A stretch of DNA of 64,000 bases from Mya arenaria (Eukaryota; Mollusca; Bivalvia; Myida; Myidae), in contig NC_069130.1 in NCBI RefSeq assembly GCF_026914265.1, positions 45,531,929 through 45,595,928 on the forward strand, written 5' to 3'. The notes beneath the pieces were generated by a model. That model saw only the letters and a program-made list of their open reading frames with translations. It searched no databases and was not told where the DNA came from. Within the stretch, counting starts at the first letter, position 1; every line of letters starts with the position of its first letter. The translations under genes were made by a program, and so were the position numbers. Below, one piece after another: positions 1 to 9,868 of this stretch.

Positions 1-490
1 GAAGCAAGATGTGTTTTTTTAACCCTTGGCAAATGAACCTTTAAAGGGATTATTGCATACCAAGGACAATTTATTGTTATCATGTTTAATGTTATTATTA
101 AATTGTAAAAAATACCGTTGTTATTAATATGATTGTCTATCATCTTTTTATTCCAATGACTGTGTAAACTCCCATGGTTAATATTAAAAAGACATAAAAT
201 CGAGTTAACATTTGTGGGCAATAACTAGCCACCCGGTTAACTTAGTTTGTAGGAGCACCGTGCTTTTTCTGGCAGCCCTTGGTTCGAGCTTTTTCCTATC
301 ATGTTACTTTAGTATTGTTATAGTCAATAAGCCTAGGTGTCGTTAGCGCAGTACTGTAGGCCGAATATTTTCTTGGCCCAAATTCAAACAGCCTTGAGAT
401 TTAAATGAAACTTGGTACACATGCAAATTTCCAGAAACAATAGGCTCATGTCATGTTCATCATTGTAAATACAGTTTGTAAATACAGTGC
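1..490. other. No gene seen
   Basis: AT-rich sequence without a convincing frame, RNA or repeat. Confidence 0.5.
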
Positions 491-496
491 TCAAGT

Positions 497-857
497 TTAA
501 AGCTGCATTCTCAGACTGACCATTTTGACAAAAAAATGTCTGAAAACCAGTGATATAAGATTGCTGATGGAAGATCATAAAACATTTTTACAGAATTATC
601 TTGACCGTTTTGACAAAAAAATGTCTGAAAACCAGTGATAAAAGATTGCTGATAGAAGATCAGATAACATTTGTACGTATCTTTGAAAATGGATATATTT
701 ATGGTTCAATAGCGTTTCTAACGCTTTAAGAAAATGGAGTCTTTTGACAGTGTTTCAAACAACTGAGATCTGTTATTTTGTGAATCATCTTATATGACTG
801 ACTGAATTGAAGGCAATGATATCAAAATCAGTAAATCTGTAAGATTGCAGTTTTAAA
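497..857. mobile_element. MITE family A, copy 1
   Basis: The ends resemble the family A inverted terminus (aaagctgcactctcacagat). The interior matches copy 2 at 18397. An internal block at 523-575 is duplicated at 603-660. Confidence 0.55.
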
Positions 858-1339
858 GGTGCATGTCCCTAAAGGTCAATTGGCAGGAGATCTCATCAAA
901 TTTAATGAAGAATCATACATTCAATGATGCAATTCAACTTATTCATTTTGATGAGAATCAGCATTTAAAGAAGTTACCATGAGCTCTGATTTTTTTTGCT
1001 GTGCTTTTTTTATGACAAATTTATCATTTCTGTAGAAAATGTCTGACACTATCATACAAATTGTAGCAAAAGAAACAAAAAATGGTTGTACAGAATTAAT
1101 GTTTATTTAAATATCTATAAAAAGAGTTGTTCATATAATAAAACATTATGATGCACATTGTAAATGTAAAACATAACTAAAGTACAAGGACATAAAAAAA
1201 TATTTAATTTTATATATTTATATGATTTTTGAATAATAATATTTCTTATGATAACAATAATAATAATAAGTGTTGAATACTAAGCACTTAACATATTATA
1301 CATGTATGAATATCAATAATAACAGTCAAAAAATAACAG

Positions 1340-1650
1340 TTCAACCAACAAAAGAGATCCAACAAGTACTAGCAATGGGAATCAAACCAATATGACCCAA
1401 CTTCAAAGGCCAACAGTGATTCAAATAACACTAGTTGTCTATCACACATTCTGTCCAACAAGCAGTCCAAACAACACTCGTGGTCCAACCAACACTTCCA
1501 GTCCAACCATTTATAATTGTTCAACCAACACGTATGGTCCATCCAATATAGCGGCCCAGTAAGCAATAGATGCCAAACCAACAATAGCATGTCAGGTACT
1601 AGCTGTCCATCACGTTGCTACCAATCTAGCAGCCCAACCAATTGTAGTGA
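1340..1650. repeat. Degenerate short tandem repeat
   Basis: Imperfect 25-30 bp units with a 'tccaaccaacac' core. The open frame on the minus strand here (Trp/Cys/Leu-rich) follows from the repeat. Confidence 0.4.
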
Positions 1651-1751
1651 TGTTCTTCATTGAAAGTAATGATCTCAGAAGGTAACATCAGCATATTTGA
1701 ATCATATCTGTAAAGAAAGGAACGGAACATAAAAAGCATATTTTTATAAAA

Positions 1752-1838
1752 AAGTAAGTTACTCTCAGACTTATTTATGAATGGGTTTTAAGACAAGTAA
1801 GTTACTCTCAGACTTATTTATGAATGGGTTTTAAGACA
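1752..1838. repeat. 43-bp tandem duplication
   Basis: A 43-bp segment beginning aagtaagttactctcagact occurs twice head to tail. Confidence 0.8.
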
Positions 1839-2368
1839 ATCTGGACACCGATTTAATTCCAGGCCTGGGGGTATGCGACTAGTCCGGTGGCCATCATAAT
1901 ATTTGAAAATAACAAATCATTCAGAAGACTACAAAGGTGACAGCATGACATAATTACTCTAAGTAAAATGTTTATTACATAGTAATAAAATACACACAGC
2001 AGTATAGATATCATAATTTATATTGATGATGATTTATTTATGTTCATTCATAAGAGTATTACCTGGTAATGTACATACAGATTCCTCATTAGATTATGAC
2101 TGTCAGATAGTAAAACAGACTAATGTATTATTTGTGTTAATTTTCAAAACAAATGTTTTAGAACAGATGAGAATTTGTTGTTTATAATACTCCAATAAGA
2201 ATAGTAACTGCAGTCTTTTCTGAACCTTCTACCCCACCCACCAGAACTAACTGTCCAAGTAAACAGTCAAGCGATTTATAGCTCATGACATTCAAATAAT
2301 ATCACAATAATGTAATATAAACTCATTAAAATGACAAATCTAATAAAAATAAATAAATTATAACAAAC

Positions 2369-2440
2369 CTGGAATGATAATTTGTCCGTATTTATCGCTG
2401 TTATTGTACTTCGTCATAACCCGGAAATAAACCGGAAGTC
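2369..2440 (-). promoter_or_regulatory. Possible minus-strand promoter and first exon
   Basis: Two ETS-like CGGAA motifs (ccggaaa at 2421, ccggaag at 2432) lie just upstream, on the minus strand, of an ATG that reads MTKYNNSDKYGQIIIP and meets a gtttgt donor at about 2369. A minus-strand acceptor-like tract ends near 1709 and is followed by an open frame YDSNMLMLPSEIITFNEEHH... to a stop near 1626. The phase between the two pieces does not match directly. I do not recognise the product. Confidence 0.28.
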
Positions 2441-2493
2441 ACCATGCCGCAAAGGATTATGGTCTATTGGAAAGTCGACACACTCAAAACTAA

Positions 2494-2628
2494 AACCTCG
2501 AAAACTGCACAGCAGGTTACTCAGATCAGAGATCTGATAAGACAAATATGCAATTATATAAAGATCAATACAAAGAAGTTGTGTACTATACACAAATTTT
2601 TTTTGATTTTTTTTTATTGTTATTATTT

Positions 2629-2659
<31 letters not shown>

Positions 2660-2697
2660 GGGGGTGTCACTTATAGGAGGATTAAACTAGGCCTTTA
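2494..2697. repeat. Dispersed repeat family B, copy 1
   Basis: Shares segments with 22100-22262 (gcacagcagg...actcagatc, gaagttgtgtactatac, then a G-rich tract and a 'taaactag' end). It contains a run of about 13 T followed by 26 G (2626-2664). Confidence 0.55.
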
Positions 2698-2795
2698 ACT
2701 AGTGCCGTGAGCCAGTGTTCGTGACAAACATGTGTGGCGCAAAACAGCAGCACTGAGACAGCGAGTTTGCCAGGCCATCAATAATAAAAAATACT

Positions 2796-3150
2796 GAAAT
2801 CGATTCTCAATCTCAACTTATTTGTCCACAGTATTTCACGATATGATCCCGGTCACCTAATTCCCGGACCACTAGGTATTGCAATAATTTATGGCTTCAT
2901 GCAACGGATTGTGTTGCCGATGTTTGTAAAACAAAATTGACAATAATAGGAGTTTAAAATTTTGTAGATAATCGAAAGAAAAATACCCAAGGCAAGAACT
3001 AGAATATGCATGAGCATTTGCTCAAATTCAATGAGTAGAAATCAATTACATTTCGTGCTTATATTTAAATTATCTTTTTCCGAAAATTGACGGAAACATT
3101 TAAAAAATAAATAATAAAAAATGAGTTGAGACTGAGATTGAGATTCCACT
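2796..3150. mobile_element. Inverted-repeat element family D, copy 1
   Basis: The left arm (ttctcaatctcaactta) is mirrored at 3122-3147 (gagttgagactgagattgag). The arms resemble those of 42072-42465. Confidence 0.45.
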
Positions 3151-3159
3151 TATGTTTTG

Positions 3160-3580
3160 GTGTAATACTGCGGTCCAGTTAGTGCGACATAAGACCGTTG
3201 ACGATCTGTTACCTAGTCAGACAATTATACATTTAAACTTCCTACATTGTTCGACTGTGCTAAAAACATTCCTGCTATGCATTGCGGAAAGGGTTGGAAA
3301 GGCATGCGTTTAGCATTTCGAAACCGTCGCTTGCTACTTTCCCTGTTCGATATTATCGGACAGAATGATTTCAAAATCTTAACTTTATCTCACGTAAACA
3401 CTACTTCGTACAACGTACAACATGGTATTTCGCTGCAGCACACTTGGTTAAGAACAAAACGTGTTCGTGGTTAATTAAAACAAACTTAAACCACTGGTTG
3501 TTACACTGAGCTTGCCCGACATTATCCACCTACACGCCAAAGATGGCAATATCTGCAAACACAAATCAAATAAAACATTA
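3160..3580. other. Unassigned sequence
   Basis: A 75-codon frame (3247-3474) is open but has no recognisable motif; I do not call it a gene. Confidence 0.4.
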
Positions 3581-3581
3581 T

Positions 3582-3653
3582 TGGCTCGTCCGGGATTTTA
3601 ATCCGGGATCTCTCGCACCCAAAGCGAGAATCATACCCCTAGACCAACGAGCC
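3582..3653 (-). tRNA. tRNA-Pro (UGG), T-arm damaged, possible pseudogene
   Basis: The minus strand folds as a full cloverleaf: 7-bp acceptor stem GGCTCGT/ACGAGCC, A box TGGTCTAGGGG, and an anticodon loop with UGG in a CTCGC/GCGAG stem. It is 71 nt plus a discriminator A. The T-arm reads CCGGA-TTAAAAT-CCCGG, so the nearly invariant G53 and C56 are both A. This weakens the B box and argues for a decaying or pseudo copy. Confidence 0.7.
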
Positions 3654-4210
3654 GCCCTTATTACGTAACGCTTTTCTTATCATATATAAACATGATAAGT
3701 CTGTGACGGTAGCGCATTGTAAAGATAATGGTGATTCATTATCAAGCTTACTGACGCCAAGCGCATATATACACATACTATTTGTCCACGATGGATGTAA
3801 TACCGATACTGACAAGTAAAATACGTCAAAGGCTATATACTTAATGGCATAGGCAATGGTTTATATCGTGAAACAGTGCGGTAATTGTATTGCTTTTTCA
3901 CTAACGTCAATCATTTATATTAGCATGCGGTTAGGATTTTTTTTCTAGATTCGCTAAAGGAGGCTTAGGTTTTACCCATTTGTACATCTTCTGACCGCAA
4001 AGGACCAAATATTTATATACCTATTTCAATTATTCTAAGCTTGTCCAATAAAATGAACGACAGTTGGCAAATCAAATTAAAACATATTTACAAAATACGG
4101 ATAAAATGCACAAATTTCGAGATCTGTTTTTCGAGAAAAGCATTCGTGTCACACAGCATTGATAAAGACTTGATGGAGTATGCAACGATCAATGTGTACA
4201 TGAAGATTCC

Positions 4211-4490
4211 CTCTTTCTTGATCTACGTAAAGCATTTGATTTAGTTAATCACGAAATTCTTTTACATAAATAGAAATTATACAATTTCAGCGAGAATTCC
4301 ATTAAATAGAAACTACTTTAATTGAACTATATGCGGATGATGCTACACTTTTTTCAAACCACGCAAAAGCGCAAGAAATATAAACGTTGCAAATAAATCT
4401 AAACAGTCTATCGGAGTGGTGCAAAACAAATAATATGACAATATATCCACAGAAAGCAAAATGCATGTTGTTAGGAACATATTCAAAGTT
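4211..4490 (+). pseudogene. Non-LTR retrotransposon reverse transcriptase fragment
   Basis: The frame at 4211 reads LFLDLRKAFDLVNHEILLHK, a typical LINE RT block. From about 4326 LYADDATLF, the catalytic YADD box, is followed by a stop and then NLNSLSEWCKTNNMTIYPQK. The part between the two blocks is missing, and stops interrupt the frame. This is a dead remnant. Confidence 0.75.
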
Positions 4491-5350
4491 AAAAATATGC
4501 AAATGCTCTTCATTCATATGTAAACAACGTTCTTATCGATAATGTATTTTTTTTTATATCAAATCAATCCAAAATCCTTCCATTGATTGTTTTTTTTCAA
4601 CGAGTTACGAGGCGAAAACGAAAAATGGTTATATATATCACGAACCTATAAGGTTTGTAGGTCCGTGTATATATTATGTGTGTTTTAACCCATATGTGAT
4701 ACCTTGTTCTGGACGGTACGTGGCGGGATAATGCGCTCTGGTTGTCGGCTCGATGTTAAAACATGTGTTGTGCCAAGTTATATATTTTTTTTAAATCGTT
4801 CCTTTCCAGTGACTGGGTTATGGTGCTGATACGAAATGAGGACGGATAGAACCGGACAGATATATATATATATAATATATAACAAATTAACATCAGCTGC
4901 AAAATAGAACATGCAGAATTTGATACACGTACGCAATCTCATTAAAATCAGATTCACAGAAATCACTTCACGACGTACTTAACGATAGTAAAAATCACAT
5001 AGTAACAGTGTTGAAGGACTTGATCAAGCTGTGCATGAGAAATATGAAAATATCACTGTTTACAAAGGGGGTATACAAATATACATATATGTTGAATTGT
5101 TGATTAATTCAAAAAGACACCAAACGGCGACATATCGAGTACGTTGAAAGAGCATTTACACCGAGATAATGTTCTTCCATGCAATTGCAACACAGAATAA
5201 AGATAAAGATATACTGCCCGAGTAAAGCTAAGTCCAGAACAGTCCTATCAACAGTACTACATGTATTTTGACTTTTGACCTCTAAGTGTGACCTTAATCT
5301 TTTTGTTACGCTTACTCACCATGGTACACCTTTAATGCAAGTTTTTTTTT

Positions 5351-7375
5351 GGTCGTGCTAAAAGGCTGACCAAATGGCTGCCAATATAGATATAGAGGGA
5401 AAAGGCTGACCAGGCCAGAAAAGGCTGACCAGAAAAATGAGAATGGATTTTTTTTAAATATTTTATTATTTTTTTGTTGTTTTATTTATTTCTGTGTACT
5501 ATTTTTATTATAATAATTGATATATTATTAATATATTATAAATTATAAGAGCGTTTAGTTGAAGATGGATGACTTTTCGTAACGTTTTTGTAAGAAAAAG
5601 TATCCATTGATTGATTGATTTATTTATTGATTGGTTATATAAATGGCATATAAGCCACAATCTATTGCATTGTCTTGTTTTTGGACTGTAGGTACAACGA
5701 TATTCAGACAGTCTTCATTTTCCCATAAATCTGCGATAGTTGAATTTTTAGCCCATCCGGAATAATTCTATCATCACGTCGTTCGTTTCCCATGCTGTCG
5801 ATTAAATAAGTTTTATTCTTATGCTCATATGTCATTAAGTTTCACAAATGATCAACTGTATCCTTCTATTATATCATACATGTATTAACATTACTTTTTA
5901 AATATTTTCTTTCCGAATTAAAAAACATCTACTATCTACTATCGTTGTTAGTTAGAGTTTGAAAAAGGCGGACCGTGATAGTCAGCGAATAACATAACAA
6001 ATACAGGCTGACCGTGTTGGTCAGCGATAAGATATTACGCTATGTAAGTGCTCGAAAAAGGCTGACCAGGTTGGTCAGCGATAAGAAATACATGTTTCCA
6101 ATTACATTATGTCATTAAGTTTCACAAATGATCAACTGTATCCTTCTATTATATCATACATGTATTAACATTACCTTTTTAAATATTTTCTTTCCGAATT
6201 AAACAACATATACTATCTACTATCCTTGTTAGTTAAAGTTTCGAAAAAGGCGGACCGTGATAGTCAGCGAATAAAATAACAAATACAGGCTGACCGTGTT
6301 AGTCAGCGAAAAGATAAGATTAAGTTTCACAAATGATCAACTGTATCCTTCTATTGTAACATAGATGTATTAATCAACATCCATTAAAATTATATAGATT
6401 GCATAAGAGTGGGTCTTTTGAAACATTATCAAGTAATTTGAACATGATTTAAATAGTCTTTTAGCTTCATTTATGAAAAATGAATCGTTCACTAATTCAA
6501 CATTAGTACCCAAAACAATACAATTTCATACCAAATATAGTACATCGATTTCACACCCGGGGCGCTAATTGCTCCTCGTGGCAGTTTTATTGTCACTTAG
6601 TGACAATTTCTCGCTTGATTAATCATAATGGAAAAGATTGTTGCTCACGAACAACAGTTTGCATATCTTGTATTTGTTATTCACGAATAAAACAAGACTA
6701 TACAACAGATTAAAGAGATTAATCTTCTAATTAAATTTGATCAATTAGGAATGGGCAAACTTCAAACACCTTTAATATGTTTGTTTGAAGTAGAACAATT
6801 TTTCACAAGTTGTAAACATAACTTTTTCTAGCAAAGTCCATAATTATATTAATTATTTAAATATTGAATTGACTTAATTACGCCAATTACGATAAGTTTT
6901 AACAAGGAACAACTTTAATAATATCGTGTAAACTTCTCACACATTCACCAAACCCGTGCAATTGCTACCATGAAAGTCACTTTACTTGAGGGGTTTGTTT
7001 TGTTTATTTCAATTACTCATATTTACAGATCTATACAAAGTTATGCAAAGCTGTACATATTTATATCAATTGTTATCTATAAATTGATAATTTAATAAAA
7101 TAATGAAATAAAATGTATCGCATCGACTTGAATAATTGAATTATTCGATATCAATACAGTATACTGTAACATCACGATTTCTTAACTCATTTTAAAAAAA
7201 AAGACATATACAAATACAATACTCTAAATGAATGTATACTTATTAAAGCAGAAAAGTTATTCTTTTTATTAAAAACATCTTTTCAATTCTATTTTATTTT
7301 CCTGGTCAGGCCTGGTCAGCCTTTTCCCTCTATATCTATATGGGCAGCCATTTGGTCAGCCTTTTAGTATTGACC
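5351..7375. mobile_element. 2-kb DNA-transposon-like element with long inverted ends
   Basis: Inverted ends of roughly 65-75 bp. The left arm lies at 5351-5420 (taaaaggctgaccaaatggc...) and the right arm at 7300-7375. The interior has no transposase frame. It carries 2-3 direct copies of a roughly 280-bp block (starting at 5829, 6109 and, partial, 6323) and small hairpins built on gctgacc/ggtcagc, the same motif as in the ends. It looks like a non-autonomous element. Confidence 0.7.
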
Positions 7376-7720
7376 GTTTTTTTTTAAAAGCCTATAATGC
7401 ACGGTCAAGATATATACGGCCACCAAGTATACAAGTACAGCCCGGACGGCAAATTTACGGTCCAGACGGGCGCACTCATGCACTCACATACACGGAATCG
7501 CCATTGTGACAACTATGTCTCGCTCATCGCAAGCGGGCTCGACATTAAAAACACGGCACTGTTCAAAAATTCAGTATTTCGACATACAGACTTAACGTCC
7601 TCAAACCCCGTTCTCAAATCACCTTGAACGCTTTGATTTTGCATTATTGGATTGGTTCCAACGTTCTTTGGGCAGGGAGCCAGTAATGCAGCATCAGAAT
7701 CCAATATGGCGCACCAATAA
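7376..7720. other. GC-richer unassigned stretch
   Basis: Richer in CpG than its surroundings (e.g. cagcccggacggcaaattta), with a 76-codon plus frame at 7397-7627 that I cannot assign. Could be an old exon or part of an element. Confidence 0.3.
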
Positions 7721-7941
7721 TAATTCAGCTGCGATTTGGATTTATTTATGGTACATTTAAGTATTTATCATCGCATGAACTATTTAGTTGTTTTGATTTC
7801 ATTTATAAAAAGATATTTTTTGTCCGTGAATACTGTTTGCAAATAAACCAAAGCATATTAAACGTGTTCCTCAGTTAAACAATGCATGTTGGCAATGCCG
7901 CTTTGCAGGTGGTCTAACCTTATTTCGCCTAGTTTTCTCAC

Positions 7942-8083
7942 AGGGGCAGGGTGCATTGTTTTGACACACCTTTGATAACGCCCCTCCCCCCCCCCCATTA
8001 TTAAAAAAAATAATCCCAGCCTTATTAATAATGATAGGGGAAATGGTCAAAGGGGTGTGTCAAAACAATGCACCCTGCCCCTA
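7942..8083. mobile_element. Small foldback element
   Basis: Arms of about 35 bp (aggggcagggtgcattgttt / aaacaatgcaccctgcccct) enclose a loop with a C-run. The whole element can fold into one hairpin. Confidence 0.7.
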
Positions 8084-8188
8084 TTAGTTTTCCGATAAGA
8101 TTGTTAGACATTTTAGGTTTGGATAGACATAATGTTAACCTGTTTAGAGCTACTCTGGAAGACAATTACCTGGTAGTATCCTTTTACT

Positions 8189-8261
8189 GGTGCGGCGGGG
8201 AATCGAACCCGCAACCCCTGGATTGATAGTCAAGTGTGTTACGACTAGGCCATGGAGCCGC
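8189..8261 (-). repeat. tRNA-like element (SINE head or tRNA pseudogene)
   Basis: The minus strand has an A box (TGGCCTAGTCG), an anticodon-like loop CTATCAA, a perfect B box GGTTCGATTCC and a genomic 3' CCA. The acceptor stem pairs over only about 5 bp. The encoded CCA suggests a retrotransposed tRNA-derived unit. Confidence 0.55.
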
Positions 8262-8410
8262 TGCCTCATTGCACAAAATAGACAGTCAATTTTATACTGC
8301 CTCATTGTCAGCTTTGGACATTTAATTTTAACTTCTATTGTAGTTCTTCCGAACATTATTTAAAGCATGGTTTGCACCTCTGCAGTCTTTTGTACAGGGC
8401 CTGTTGTTTA

Positions 8411-9182
8411 GTACTGTAATTCACCTAAGAGTTCGGACACCTTAAATTATTTATTTTTTTCGCTGTCCGAATACATAGAAAATTACCATTTTTACATTTT
8501 ATTTACATATTTGTTTAACCTGCCTTTTTTCTTCATGTTTGCATTTTACCACTTATTAATTTATACGTAGTAATCAATGGTCATAAACTTATTTATTACG
8601 CCTATAAGTGTAAATCCTTCATCAAGTTAATTAAAACACCATTTTATACATGCATTGAACTGAATAAACACATTCTATCGGCTTCAGATCAGAGTCACAC
8701 TGTGTGACGTCACTTACAGTTATACCCACGAGGATCTCGTGGAGAGCATGGACATTGCTATGCAGGATTAATGTATAACTGTACAATTATTGATTCTTAC
8801 AGTCTATTAGTGAGGTACAAGTTTGAAAGTTTATTGGCAGATCGTTTTACAAACATGTCATGTCTATGTTTTCTTAATCCCTTGTTGTTTCTTTAATCCT
8901 CCAATAAATATATCACACTTCCTTTTCAACAGGCAATAAATCGTTTAGGATGGGTAGTAACTAATTAACTTGTCACAGTGGTGTATACGGTTAGGTAATC
9001 TAGCCAGGCATTGTAAAGATAAAAATCAGTAATCTTAGTCTGTGAAACTTGGTAACTGTGAAAGTTATGATTGATGTCCTTTGGGTGTCCGAAAATTAGG
9101 TACGCAGAATAAATTATTTTGGAAAATAATTATGGGTGTCCGAATATTTAGAGTGTCCGAACTCTTAGGTGAATTACGGTAC
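8411..9182. mobile_element. DNA-transposon-like element with ~30-bp inverted ends
   Basis: Left end gtactgtaattcacctaaga; right end tcttaggtgaattacggtac; about 29 of 30 bases match. The motif gtgtccgaa recurs just inside both ends. No transposase frame was found in the 772 bp. Confidence 0.75.
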
Positions 9183-9425
9183 ATTGTTAAAGTTAGAGTA
9201 ATTAACAACAGCGTTGTTAACTGTTAAACATATTTGATAATGTGCTCACATATCCAAATTTAAACAAGTACAGCTAAATGAGTAATGTTTTAAATCTTGT
9301 TAAAAATACAGCTGATCATGAGTATATCGGATTATCCACTTAACTTTCCGAGCAGTCATAGGTTGAAGGTAAACAACTGACGTTAACAAAGTTGTTAACT
9401 TTATAGTTCTAAATAATCAGCCCCA
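9183..9425. mobile_element. Inverted-repeat element family C, copy 1
   Basis: The right end (aacaaagttgttaacttta, then taatcagcc) matches the 'aactttgttaaagttaac' arms of 52917-53162. The left end is weak. Confidence 0.4.
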
Positions 9426-9770
9426 AGATAAGATTATAAGGCAAATAAAGTATGACATTTATCAGGCATGCATCTTAAAGGGATTCGTTCACAGATTTAA
9501 GTTGACCACATTTTTTTACATAGTTGTTAAGATTGATTTATTGTACTTAATTTTATGAATAAAGATAAAACAGCAACTGGTATTTACTCATTTGAGCATA
9601 AATTAATTAGTGAATCCAATATTTAGTTTGATATATAAACATAAAAATTTCATATTTAATATATATCGGTAGACTAAACTTTTGCCCAGAAAATGCGTCT
9701 GTTGTAACAAGAGTTGTAATAAACTTACTTTCCAAATTGATTGAATTAAATTTGCACCTCTATTTTTCAG

Positions 9771-9868
9771 TATCACAGGTCAGAAGGCTGCTGTAAGAAA
9801 AACCAGCATTTTTGTAGAGAGATTTGCTGCACATCACAATACAAGATGTCATCCAAGATGCATTACAA
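9771..9868 (+). CDS. KCNAB2-like: Kv-beta exon 1 (first exon seen; coding from 9846)
   Basis: A pyrimidine-rich acceptor ends at 9770 and a gtaagt donor starts at 9869. The ATG at 9846 has A at -3 and begins MSSKMHYK. The 75 nt between the acceptor and this ATG are also open in the same frame (25 codons, starting YHRSEGCC and rich in Cys). This stretch could therefore be 5' UTR or the continuation of an upstream coding exon. A second in-frame ATG lies at 9858. The exon ends inside the codon for K8. Confidence 0.85.

Noticed and set aside
2444..2698. Plus-strand frame beginning MPQRIMVYWK
   Set aside because: Most of it is dispersed repeat B and the T/G homopolymer, which gives a run of Phe and Gly.
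7397..7627. 76-codon frame in a GC-richer stretch
   Set aside because: No splice sites linking it to the Kv-beta exons and no family resemblance; kept only as an unassigned stretch.
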